A DNA stretch of 34,202 nucleotides from Ruminococcus sp. (GTDB taxonomy: Bacteria > Bacillota > Clostridia > Lachnospirales > Lachnospiraceae), in assembly GCA_023663085.1 (NCBI GenBank), contig JAMPIB010000041.1:1-34202 (forward strand), written 5' to 3'. Under the pieces are notes generated by a model, which was not told the origin of the DNA, searched no databases, and worked only from the letters and a program-made list of their open reading frames with translations. The position numbers and the translations under genes were made by a program. How positions within the stretch are numbered: the first letter of the stretch is position 1; every line of letters starts with the position of its first letter. Positions 9,125 to 19,710 of the stretch are shown here, in pieces.

Positions 9125-9601
9125 ATGAGCACATTAACAATCGTATTATTGTGCATTTTAGTTGTTCTTATCGTCTGCGTGGTCGCTCTCTATTTTCTGG
9201 GCCGGAACATGCAGAAAAAGCAGGATGCACAGCAGGCGCAGATCGACGCCATGAAACAGACGGTTTCCATGCTGATCATTGATAAAAAAAGGATGAAACT
9301 GAAAGAATCGGGTCTGCCGCAGGCTGTCATTGAACAGACGCCTAAAATGTTAAGAAATTCCAAACTGCCGGTTGTAAAAGCCAAGGTCGGCCCGCAGATC
9401 ATGACGCTTATCTCCGACGAGAAGATATTTGATTCCATTCCCGTCAAAAAAGAAGTGAAAGCCGTTGTCAGCGGCATCTACATCACGGACGTCAAGGGGC
9501 TTCACGGCAAGCTGGCTCCTGTAGAAGCCAAGAAAAAAGGCTTTTTCAAACGCGCTCTCGAAAAAGCACAGGAAAAAGCCGGCGCAACACCGATCAAATA
9601 A
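9125..9601 (+). CDS. Small single-pass membrane protein, function unknown
   Basis: 158 residues. One N-terminal membrane segment (about 5-27, STLTIVLLCILVVLIVCVVAL) is followed by a short amphipathic, Gln/Lys-rich stretch (28-60) likely to be helical. A compact domain comes next (about 65-130) with VVKAKVGPQIMTLISDEKIFD and a basic tail (KKKGFFKRALEKAQEKAG). The arrangement suggests a bitopic protein with its soluble part in the cytoplasm. I do not recognise the family. GGAGG stands 7 nt before the ATG. It is convergent with the DUF1934 gene, with only 2 bp between the stop codons. The codon use and strong ribosome binding site support a real gene. Confidence 0.8.
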   Translation: MSTLTIVLLCILVVLIVCVVALYFLGRNMQKKQDAQQAQIDAMKQTVSMLIIDKKRMKLKESGLPQAVIEQTPKMLRNSKLPVVKAKVGPQIMTLISDEKIFDSIPVKKEVKAVVSGIYITDVKGLHGKLAPVEAKKKGFFKRALEKAQEKAGATPIK

Positions 9602-9603
9602 CC

Positions 9604-10053
9604 TCATACGAGGATATTCTCGGCGTTTTCTTTGGAACGGACGTCCATAACGATCTGACAGTCCGCAAGATATTCATAGTTAATATCCAGAGCATAATCC
9701 ACATTCACCAGCACCCTGTCGGCTTCCTGCGTGATGTGGATTTTTTTGGTGTCGATGCCGATGAGGATATTGCCATACGGCGTCTGATAACTGGTCATAT
9801 TTTTCTTGTTTTCTTCAAAAAGCATATGTACATTGATAAGGCCGCTTCTGGAAAGTTCCAGAAAATGTTCCCCGAATTTGATCTTGTTCTTTGTCGTTTC
9901 CTCAAATCCTTCCATGACCTCGTCATAAAGAACATAATATTTGCCGTTCTTCTCATAATATGTACCGGCCGTTATCGTTTCGATCTTCTCCGTGTCCGTC
10001 TCGCTCTGGTCAAACTGCAGACCACGCAGGGATATTAATACATCTTTGGTCAT
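9604..10053 (-). CDS. DUF1934 (YwiB-like) beta-barrel protein
   Basis: 149 residues starting MTKDVLISLRGLQF. Alternating beta-strand pattern (GTYYEKNGKYYVLYDE, TTKNKIKFGEHFLELSRSG, YGNILIGIDTKKIHI, VLVNVDYALDIN) is typical of the lipocalin-like DUF1934 family, of which B. subtilis YwiB (about 140 residues) is the named member; function unknown. The frame is open to 10176, but that extension overlaps murI. The ATG at 10053 has GAGGA about 9 nt upstream, inside the murI end. Its start is one base from the murI stop, so it is translationally coupled to murI. Confidence 0.82.
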   Translation of the reverse strand: MTKDVLISLRGLQFDQSETDTEKIETITAGTYYEKNGKYYVLYDEVMEGFEETTKNKIKFGEHFLELSRSGLINVHMLFEENKKNMTSYQTPYGNILIGIDTKKIHITQEADRVLVNVDYALDINYEYLADCQIVMDVRSKENAENILV

Positions 10054-10054
10054 T

Positions 10055-10888
10055 TTAGTAGTCCTCGATATTGATCTCTCTGGCCGAGAGGATACCATAG
10101 GGAATAATGGAATTGGCAAATTCCCTGAACTTATCGGCCGCATCACTGACAAAAAAGCGATACCGCTGGGTGCCAAGTTCCGGTTTATGGCCGCTCTCCA
10201 GCCCTTCCTTCTGCAACACTTCTTTTAACTCTCTGGCCGTCTCATAGGCCGGATTGACTAACGTGACTTTCTCGCCCATGATCTTACCGACCGTGGAACG
10301 TATCAGGGGATAATGCGTACAGCCGAGTATCAGCGTGTCGATATCAATGTCGATCAGTTCCGCCAGATACCGTCCGGCGATCTCGTCCGTGACCGGGTCT
10401 TCCCACAGCCCCTCTTCCACGAGAGGAACGAAAAGCGGACAGGCTTTTCCGATAACGCTGACGCTAGTGTCATGTTCTTCTATGTACCTTTTATACATGT
10501 TGCTCCTGATCGTCGCCTCTGTGGCGATAACGCCGATCTTCCCGTTATGCGTGGCCGCCAGCGCCGTTTTGGCCCCTGGCCTTATCACATCTATGACCGG
10601 CAGCTGTACTTCTTCTTCCAGAACATCCAGCGCGCAGGCGCTCGCCGAATTACAGGCGATAACGATGGCCTTGACCTCCTGTGTCTGCAAAAAACGCACG
10701 ATCTGTCTGGAATATCTGGTAATGGTCTCACGCGACTTACTTCCGTATGGAAGCCGCGCCGTATCCCCGAAATAAACAATCCGTTCATTGGGCAGCTGAC
10801 GCATGATCTCTCTCGCCACCGTAAGTCCACCCACGCCCGAATCAAACACGCCGATCGGCGCATTACAAAGTGATTCCCTGTCTTTCAT
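10055..10888 (-). CDS. murI: Glutamate racemase
   Basis: 277-residue cofactor-independent racemase converting L-glutamate to D-glutamate for peptidoglycan. The N-terminal signature IGVFDSGVGGLTV contains the conserved Asp16. Two catalytic cysteines are in ACNSASA (Cys79) and GCTHYPL (Cys190), one in each half of the pseudo-symmetric enzyme. The length is normal for MurI (about 265-285). An ATG at 10921 would add 11 residues but has no binding site; the ATG at 10888 is preceded by GGAAGGAT, about 10-12 nt upstream. It sits between a 96-residue membrane-protein gene and the DUF1934 gene in what looks like one operon. Confidence 0.95.
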   Translation of the reverse strand: MKDRESLCNAPIGVFDSGVGGLTVAREIMRQLPNERIVYFGDTARLPYGSKSRETITRYSRQIVRFLQTQEVKAIVIACNSASACALDVLEEEVQLPVIDVIRPGAKTALAATHNGKIGVIATEATIRSNMYKRYIEEHDTSVSVIGKACPLFVPLVEEGLWEDPVTDEIAGRYLAELIDIDIDTLILGCTHYPLIRSTVGKIMGEKVTLVNPAYETARELKEVLQKEGLESGHKPELGTQRYRFFVSDAADKFREFANSIIPYGILSAREINIEDY

Positions 10889-10937
10889 TCCTATCCATAT
10901 CCTTCCCGCAGCCTGCCGCATCCACAGTCTGCGAAAT

Positions 10938-11228
10938 TCATCTTTTCAACTGCTGCCCGATCCACTCAAGCAGTCTGCTCTTTACTATAACCTGTTCTTC
11001 CTCTGCCTGCAATAGCCTCTCGCATATTTCTTCCTCTGAAAGTTCCGAAAAAATCTCGCCACCGTCCGCCGTTATCTCCGCCTCTTCCCACATCACCTCA
11101 TATGTGTCCTGCGGAAAACATAACTCCGGATACAACACGCCCCACCATACAAACGCCGCCGCTCCCGCCGCGATACTCATAACAGCGGTTTTTATATTTC
11201 TCAAAGTCGCTTTTTTTATTTCTTTCAT
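10938..11228 (-). CDS. Small single-pass membrane protein, function unknown
   Basis: 96 residues. Basic N-terminus (MKEIKKATLRNIK), one membrane segment (about 12-33, AVMSIAAGAAAFVWWGVLY), then an acidic stretch (about 45-75) and an amphipathic end (VIVKSRLLEWIGQQLKR). The charge bias suggests the C-terminal part is outside if positive-inside holds. AAGGAG stands about 8 nt before the ATG, which supports translation. It lies 49 bp upstream of the preferred murI start and is probably in the same transcript. I do not recognise the family. Confidence 0.72.
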   Translation of the reverse strand: MKEIKKATLRNIKTAVMSIAAGAAAFVWWGVLYPELCFPQDTYEVMWEEAEITADGGEIFSELSEEEICERLLQAEEEQVIVKSRLLEWIGQQLKR

Positions 11229-11386
11229 GCCTATACTCCTTATTTTATGGATTTTTCCTGCAATCCATCCCTACAAGGAGCCTTCCCTCTAACCTTTGAG
11301 AATATACCGCCATGATCCAATAATCTTTTCTAAATCAAGGGCCGGGTACGTTGCGAAATCGCCAATACGCCGCCCAACCACTACCC

Positions 11387-12064
11387 CTACCTGTTCTCCA
11401 TCCGTATCTGCCTGATAATAGATTTCTCCTGATTATCAATATGCACCTTGGCCGCCTGCGCTGCCGCCGCCTTGTCACGGTGCGCGATACTTTCATAAAT
11501 CATCCTATGCTCTTCCACCAGACGATTATGCTGATTTTCATCCTTAATATATTCAAACCGATAACGATACATCTGTTCCGAAAGATTATTGATCAACTGC
11601 ACCAGTCTCTGATTGCCCGTAGCCTCCACGATGATATCATGCAGTTCCACGTCCGCCGCCGCCATCGTCGTGGCATCGCCTGTTCCGGTCTCTTTTTCAA
11701 ACTTCTCACAGGCTTTTTTCAACCTCGCAGTCTCTTCCTGCGTGATCCGCTCGCAGGCAAGTTCCGCACAGAGCGCGTCCAGCGCCCTTCTGACTTCCAG
11801 TACGTCTTTTAAACTCTTTTCCGTAATCTGCGCTACTTCCGCGCCGCGGCGCGGAATCATGATGACAAGTCCTTCCAGTTCCAGTTTACGGATGGCCTCT
11901 CTGATCGGCGTTCTGCTGACGCCAAGCTGATTGGCCAGATGGATTTCCAGCAGACGCTCGCCCGGCTTTAACTCCCCGGTCAGTATCGCTTTTCTGAGCG
12001 TATTAAAGACCACATCCCGCAAAGGAAGAAACTCATCCATATTCGCATGAAACTGAATACTCAT
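11387..12064 (-). CDS. GntR-family transcriptional regulator, FCD (FadR) subfamily
   Basis: 225-residue DNA-binding repressor or activator. The N-terminal winged helix-turn-helix (about 13-80) contains LKPGERLLEIHLANQLGVSR and TPIREAIRKLELEGLV, the GntR signature. The C-terminal FCD helical bundle (about 85-218) has candidate metal/ligand residues in DVELHDIIVEATGN, EEHRMIY and AKVHIDNQ. FCD regulators typically respond to organic acids, sugar acids or amino acids. GGGGGGAG stands immediately upstream of the ATG. It starts 10 bp after ispE and is probably transcribed from the ispE promoter, where several TTGTA half-sites are clustered. Confidence 0.92.
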   Translation of the reverse strand: MSIQFHANMDEFLPLRDVVFNTLRKAILTGELKPGERLLEIHLANQLGVSRTPIREAIRKLELEGLVIMIPRRGAEVAQITEKSLKDVLEVRRALDALCAELACERITQEETARLKKACEKFEKETGTGDATTMAAADVELHDIIVEATGNQRLVQLINNLSEQMYRYRFEYIKDENQHNRLVEEHRMIYESIAHRDKAAAAQAAKVHIDNQEKSIIRQIRMENR

Positions 12065-12074
12065 ATACTCCCCC

Positions 12075-12935
12075 CTACCTGAATCCTGTTATAAATACCT
12101 CCCCGGCCAACGACTGTTCTTTGATCTGCTCCGCCGCCGCACGGGCAGGTTTTTCTTCCCTGAAAATCCCGAACACCGTAGGCCCGCTGCCGCTCATCAA
12201 AGCGCCCTGTGCCCCTGCCGCCTTCATAAGATTCTTTATCTTTTCAATGACCGGATATTCTTTCACCGTGACTGTCTCTAACACATTGCCGAGCCTGTCT
12301 GTGATCCCGTCTAAACTGCCCGCTTTCAACGCTTCTACCATACCGTCGATATCCGGATGATAAGTAAGCGTATCCACATGCAGATTCTCGTATACGAATT
12401 TCGAGGACACGCCACAATCCGGCTTGGCGATCAACAGTACACTCTGCGGCGGCGCGGGCAGCCTGCTCAACACCTCGCCAATGCCTTCCGCCAGAGCCGT
12501 CCCGCCCATAAGACAGTAAGGGATATCCGCTCCTAAAGTTACCCCCATCGCCTGTAATTCTTCCAAAGAATATCCAAGCCCGAACAGTTCGTTTAATCCC
12601 AGAAACGCCGCTGCCGCGTCCGTACTGCCGCCCGCCATGCCCGCCGCTATGGGGATCCTTTTTTGCAGGAAAATCTCTACTCCCTGCGTCACATGCGCCT
12701 TTTCCAGCAGCATATCCGCTACTCGGCAGATCAGATTATCACTTCCTGTAGAAAGACCGTCTCTGTCGGTTTTTAATAAGACTCCGGGTTCTTCTTTCTT
12801 CATAAAGGTAAGCGTATCGCAGATATCGACCGTCTGCATGACCATCTTCAACTCATGATAACCGTCCTCCCTGCGCCGCAGCACATCCAGTCCTAAATTG
12901 ATCTTCGCATATGCGTTTCGTTCTATCCGTTCCAT
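12075..12935 (-). CDS. ispE: 4-diphosphocytidyl-2-C-methyl-D-erythritol kinase
   Basis: 286-residue GHMP kinase of the non-mevalonate isoprenoid pathway, which phosphorylates CDP-methylerythritol at the 2-hydroxyl. The substrate motif NAYAKINLGLDVL holds the conserved Lys11; the ATP-binding loop PIAAGMAGGSTDAAAA (about 95-110) contains Asp106; the third GHMP motif is MSGSGPTVFGIF near the C-terminus. The frame is open to an ATG at 13052, but the promoter -10 (13031-13036) lies inside that extension, so it cannot be the start. The ATG at 12935 gives a normal N-terminus. Its ribosome binding site is weak (AGAAAG, 11 nt upstream). It overlaps one copy of a direct repeat. Confidence 0.93.
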   Translation of the reverse strand: MERIERNAYAKINLGLDVLRRREDGYHELKMVMQTVDICDTLTFMKKEEPGVLLKTDRDGLSTGSDNLICRVADMLLEKAHVTQGVEIFLQKRIPIAAGMAGGSTDAAAAFLGLNELFGLGYSLEELQAMGVTLGADIPYCLMGGTALAEGIGEVLSRLPAPPQSVLLIAKPDCGVSSKFVYENLHVDTLTYHPDIDGMVEALKAGSLDGITDRLGNVLETVTVKEYPVIEKIKNLMKAAGAQGALMSGSGPTVFGIFREEKPARAAAEQIKEQSLAGEVFITGFR

Positions 12936-12974
12936 TTGTTTCTGCACTTTCTGAATATATTTGCTTCTGCACTT
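12934..12974. repeat. 16-bp direct repeat at the ispE start, 25-bp period
   Basis: ATTTGTTTCTGCACTT (12934-12949) and ATTTGCTTCTGCACTT (12959-12974) differ at one base and start exactly 25 bp apart. The first copy overlaps the ispE ATG (12933-12935). The copies are in the untranslated leader of ispE-gntR. They may be a regulator site or the result of a local duplication. Confidence 0.7.
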
Positions 12975-12985
12975 CCTGCATATTC

Positions 12986-13041
12986 TTGTATATTTTTTGT
13001 ACATTGTATCCAAAGCATGGATTGTACTTAATTTTATACAA
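12986..13041. promoter_or_regulatory. Cluster of TTGTA half-sites, candidate GntR/FCD operator
   Basis: TTGTA occurs on the plus strand at 12986, 12997, 13004 and 13022, and its inverse TACAA at 13037-13041. The last two form an inverted pair spaced by 10 bp that brackets the -10 of the ispE promoter. FCD-type GntR proteins often bind TTGTATACAA-like palindromes, so autoregulation by the gntR gene of this operon is a reasonable inference. Confidence 0.4.
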
Positions 13042-13059
13042 TCTGCCTGCATTTGTCAA
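13031..13059 (-). promoter_or_regulatory. Sigma-A promoter of ispE-gntR
   Basis: On the minus strand a perfect TTGACA (13054-13059) and TAAAAT (13031-13036) are separated by 17 bp. Predicted transcription start near 13024, about 90 nt before the ispE ATG. Confidence 0.78.
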
Positions 13060-13080
13060 TGTATAATGAATTTATATAGT
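13053..13080 (+). promoter_or_regulatory. Promoter of the serine hydrolase gene, overlapping the ispE promoter
   Basis: TTGTCA (13053-13058) and TATAGT (13075-13080) are separated by 16 bp. The -35 shares five bases with the opposite-strand TTGACA of ispE, so polymerase could occupy only one of the two at a time. TATAAT at 13062-13067 is an alternative -10 without a good -35. Confidence 0.6.
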
Positions 13081-13130
13081 ATCTATGAAACTTTGATGTT
13101 TCCGAACCCCTCACACGAAAGGAAATCCGC

Positions 13131-14312
13131 ATGAACAGACAAAAATTATCCCGCTTACAAAATATTTTACAGGAAATGGTAGAAACGCAGTTCGTATCCG
13201 GCGTTACCTGCATGGTACTGCAGGGTGGCAGCGAACAATGTTATTACGAGGCCGGATACCGCGATATCGCTAACCGGCTGCCGATGACGAGGGACACTAT
13301 CTTCCGGCTTTATTCCATGTCCAAGCCTGTCACTTCCGCGGCGGTGATGATACTCTTAGAAGAAGGCAAAATTGATCTGCTTGACCCAGTTTCTAAATAT
13401 CTGCCCTCTTTTGCCGGTCAGTGCGTGATGCAGGATGGCGCCGTAATCCCTGTAACACGGCCTGTCACGATACAGAACCTGCTAAATATGACCTCCGGTC
13501 TGGTCTATCTTGGTGAAAATAATGCCGCAGAAGTCAGAACAGGAGCTTTGATAGAAGAAGTGATCGCCAGACTGGATTCCGAACACCCGCTTTCCACTAT
13601 GGAGATCATGGAGCGTCTCGGTCATATCCCGTTAGCTTTCCAGCCGGGTGAGAAATGGCAGTACGGTCTTTCGGCCGATGTGCTCGGAGCCGTTGTAGAA
13701 GCGGTCTCCGGTATGCGTTTTGGAGAATTTCTGGCTAAAAGGATATTTGAACCGCTGGGCATGAAAGACACCGCCTTCTATGTTCCGGCAGACAAGCAGG
13801 CCCGACTCGCCAAAGTATATGACGAAACACCGGACGGCTTACAGGAAACAGATACCTGTCATCTTGGCATCCAGAACCGTATGCAGCGCGATCCCGCCTA
13901 TGAATCGGGCGGTGCGGGGCTTGTCTCTACAATAGATGATTACGCCGCTTTTACCCAGATGCTCTTACGAGGCGGCACGCTTCACGGCGCTGCGGTGCTT
14001 TCTCCTAAGACCATAGAGTTCATGACCAGAGCGCACTTAACGCCCGCTCAACAGGTTTATGTAAATGGCTGGGAGAGCCTGCCCGGTTTTACCTACGCAA
14101 ATCTGCTGCGCATCATGACCGATCCGGGCGCGGCGATATCTGTGAGCAGCCTCGGCGAATACGGCTGGGACGGCTGGCTTGGCACCTACATGATGAACGA
14201 TCCCGCCAACGATCTGACAATCCTCATCATGCAGCAGAAAACAAACAGCGGGACGACCGTCTATACAAGAAAGATACGCAATGTCGTCTTTTCTGCACTG
14301 GATGCTTTATGA
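13131..14312 (+). CDS. Serine hydrolase of the beta-lactamase (class C / PBP4-like) family
   Basis: 393-residue penicillin-binding-protein-fold hydrolase. The SxxK motif SMSK (Ser62-Lys65) lies in RLYSMSKPVTSAAVMILLEEG. The second motif tyrosine is in WQYGLSADVLG (Tyr-Gly-Leu-Ser in place of Tyr-x-Asn), and a C-terminal GWDGWLGTYMMND probably supplies the third motif. No signal peptide is visible, so it is probably cytoplasmic, as many esterase-like members (EstB, LACTB type) are. The substrate could be an ester or a peptide; the sequence does not show which. AAAGGAAA precedes the ATG by about 7 nt. Monocistronic between a promoter and a terminator. Confidence 0.9.
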   Translation: MNRQKLSRLQNILQEMVETQFVSGVTCMVLQGGSEQCYYEAGYRDIANRLPMTRDTIFRLYSMSKPVTSAAVMILLEEGKIDLLDPVSKYLPSFAGQCVMQDGAVIPVTRPVTIQNLLNMTSGLVYLGENNAAEVRTGALIEEVIARLDSEHPLSTMEIMERLGHIPLAFQPGEKWQYGLSADVLGAVVEAVSGMRFGEFLAKRIFEPLGMKDTAFYVPADKQARLAKVYDETPDGLQETDTCHLGIQNRMQRDPAYESGGAGLVSTIDDYAAFTQMLLRGGTLHGAAVLSPKTIEFMTRAHLTPAQQVYVNGWESLPGFTYANLLRIMTDPGAAISVSSLGEYGWDGWLGTYMMNDPANDLTILIMQQKTNSGTTVYTRKIRNVVFSALDAL

Positions 14313-14351
14313 TCTGCCCGACTCGGATAAATGTCATTACTGCAACAAAAA

Positions 14352-14393
14352 ACAAGGATGTCACGAATCATTAAAGACTCATGGCATCCTTGT
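14352..14393. terminator. Bidirectional terminator
   Basis: ACAAGGATG (14352-14360) and CATCCTTGT (14385-14393) form a perfect 9-bp stem, extendable inward by one G-U and one G-C pair. It is followed by a T-rich run on the plus strand (CTTAAGTTTTCTGTTTCTT) and by TTTTTTGTTG on the minus strand. It serves the convergent serine hydrolase gene and the 203-residue protein gene. Confidence 0.85.
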
Positions 14394-14410
14394 CTTAAGT
14401 TTTCTGTTTC

Positions 14411-15022
14411 TTAGTTCTTTGTTACCGTAAGGCCCGCGTCTTCCGCCATTTTGTCGAACTTAGTCATAACAGCGTCATATGTTCTCTTGGAGATATCCGG
14501 CAGTTCGCCGCCCCAAGTCTTCTCAGCCTGTTTGTAACCTTTTTTGAATGCTTCGCGCATCTCTTCGATCTTATCCGGATCACCGCCTGTTAATGCGGTT
14601 GCGAAATCAATGATACGATCGGATGTCTGCTCTACGCCCCAGTAACCATCTTCTGCGATATCTTTCTGCGCCTGCGCCTTGGTAGCAGGGTCTACTGTAA
14701 AGTTCCCGCTTGATAAAATACTCCAGATGCCGTTCGCCTTATTATATGCGTCGCCCTGTTTGCTCATCAGCTGCTCTACAATATTCTGTAACTGCTGCTG
14801 TCTGCTTTCCTGATCCGCTTTCAGTTTATTGACCAATTCCGTATTCTGTGTGTAGGTCTTCTTCGTAGAATCAGTCTTTACTGTCTCTTTTGACGGCTCA
14901 TAAACAACACCAGTCTCTTCCGCTGTAGATGTTGTGTCTGTCGTCTGCTCCTTAGCAGGTGCCTGGCCTGTCTGATACGCCTCGTAAGTGTTGGTTGAAC
15001 CGGTAACTCCTTTTACGCTCAT
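14411..15022 (-). CDS. Soluble protein of unrecognised function, candidate motility-regulon member
   Basis: 203 residues. The first 65 are low-complexity, Thr/Glu/Lys-rich and probably disordered (MSVKGVTGSTNTYEAYQTGQ). Residues 60-90 look like an amphipathic helix (NKLKADQESRQQQLQNIVEQL). A conserved-looking helical domain follows: GYWGVEQTSDRIIDFATALT, GDPDKIEEMREAFKKGYKQA, and LPDISKRTYDAVMTKFDKMA. No signal peptide or membrane segment. The pattern of a TSDRIIDFA helix followed by AFKKGYKQA recalls DUF5610-like proteins, but this is only an impression. GGAGGG stands about 7 nt before the ATG. A sigma-D-like promoter lies upstream, so a link to flagellar genes is possible. Monocistronic. 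Confidence 0.8.
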   Translation of the reverse strand: MSVKGVTGSTNTYEAYQTGQAPAKEQTTDTTSTAEETGVVYEPSKETVKTDSTKKTYTQNTELVNKLKADQESRQQQLQNIVEQLMSKQGDAYNKANGIWSILSSGNFTVDPATKAQAQKDIAEDGYWGVEQTSDRIIDFATALTGGDPDKIEEMREAFKKGYKQAEKTWGGELPDISKRTYDAVMTKFDKMAEDAGLTVTKN

Positions 15023-15092
15023 AACTTATCCCTCCTTGGAAATGATAAAAAATCATGTCTCGAAATCTGCTGATCTCGCTTTTCTGTATAGT

Positions 15093-15120
15093 ATATCGTC
15101 CCATAGGCAGGAAATGATTA
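15093..15120 (-). promoter_or_regulatory. Candidate sigma-D (FliA) promoter
   Basis: On the minus strand TAAT (15117-15120), a 16-bp spacer and GACGATAT (15093-15100) resemble the sigma-D pattern TAAA-N15-GCCGATAT, 3 of 4 and 7 of 8. A sigma-A -10 (TATACT) overlaps the same place but has no recognisable -35. Confidence 0.4.
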
Positions 15121-15132
15121 GGGGTTTTAGGA

Positions 15133-15150
15133 AAAAATTTCAAAATTTTT
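15133..15150. repeat. AT-only palindrome
   Basis: AAAAATTT (15133-15140), CA, AAATTTTT (15143-15150) is a perfect 8-bp inverted repeat. It lies downstream of the beta-galactosidase gene and upstream of the 203-residue protein gene. It could be an UP-like or bent element, or a weak terminator for the beta-galactosidase operon. Confidence 0.4.
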
Positions 15151-15175
15151 ATATCTTCCACCCCTGCAAAACGTC

Positions 15176-19530
<4,355 letters not shown>

Positions 19531-19570
19531 AAATGATATCCTCCTTTAAATATTTCCTGTTCTTATAACA

Positions 19571-19630
19571 TGGCAAAGTATTTGCCAGCAAATGCTATAC
19601 TGGCAAATATTATGCTAGCAAATATCTTTC
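19571..19630. repeat. Four 15-bp direct repeats in the symporter/AraC-1 control region
   Basis: GCAAA(T/G) recurs at 19573, 19588, 19603 and 19618, exactly every 15 bp. The four units are TGGCAAAGTATTTGC, CAGCAAATGCTATAC, TGGCAAATATTATGC and TAGCAAATATCTTTC. On the minus strand they read ATTTGC-Y-R at the same period. The unit nearest the symporter reaches toward its candidate -10 (TATAAG, ending near 19570). A -35-like TTGCTG lies inside the array. This is the obvious candidate binding site for AraC regulator 1. Confidence 0.85.
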
Positions 19631-19648
19631 TTTCATTTATGTAATATC

Positions 19649-19677
19649 TTGTTTTATATTGTAAATTATTATATAAT
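19649..19677 (+). promoter_or_regulatory. Promoter of AraC regulator 1
   Basis: TTGTTT (19649-19654) and a perfect TATAAT (19672-19677) are separated by 17 bp. The 15-bp repeat array ends about 18 bp upstream of the -35. GGAGG (19698-19702) follows as ribosome binding site. Confidence 0.65.
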
Positions 19678-19710
19678 AATTCAAAATATAATGAATTGGA
19701 GGACATACCC

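Noticed and set aside
10054..10176. N-terminal extension of the DUF1934 protein
   Set aside because: It lies wholly inside murI in another frame; the coupled ATG at 10053 has a ribosome binding site.
12936..13052. N-terminal extension of IspE
   Set aside because: It includes the promoter -10 and is Lys/Cys-rich without family similarity; the GHMP N-terminus begins just after 12935.
19571..19630. CRISPR-like reading of the 15-bp repeats
   Set aside because: The units are gapless, only 15 bp long, diverged, and no cas gene is present; an operator array explains them better.
19696..19698. TTG as start codon of AraC regulator 1
   Set aside because: The TTG shares a base with the ribosome binding site itself, and nothing upstream could serve as another site.
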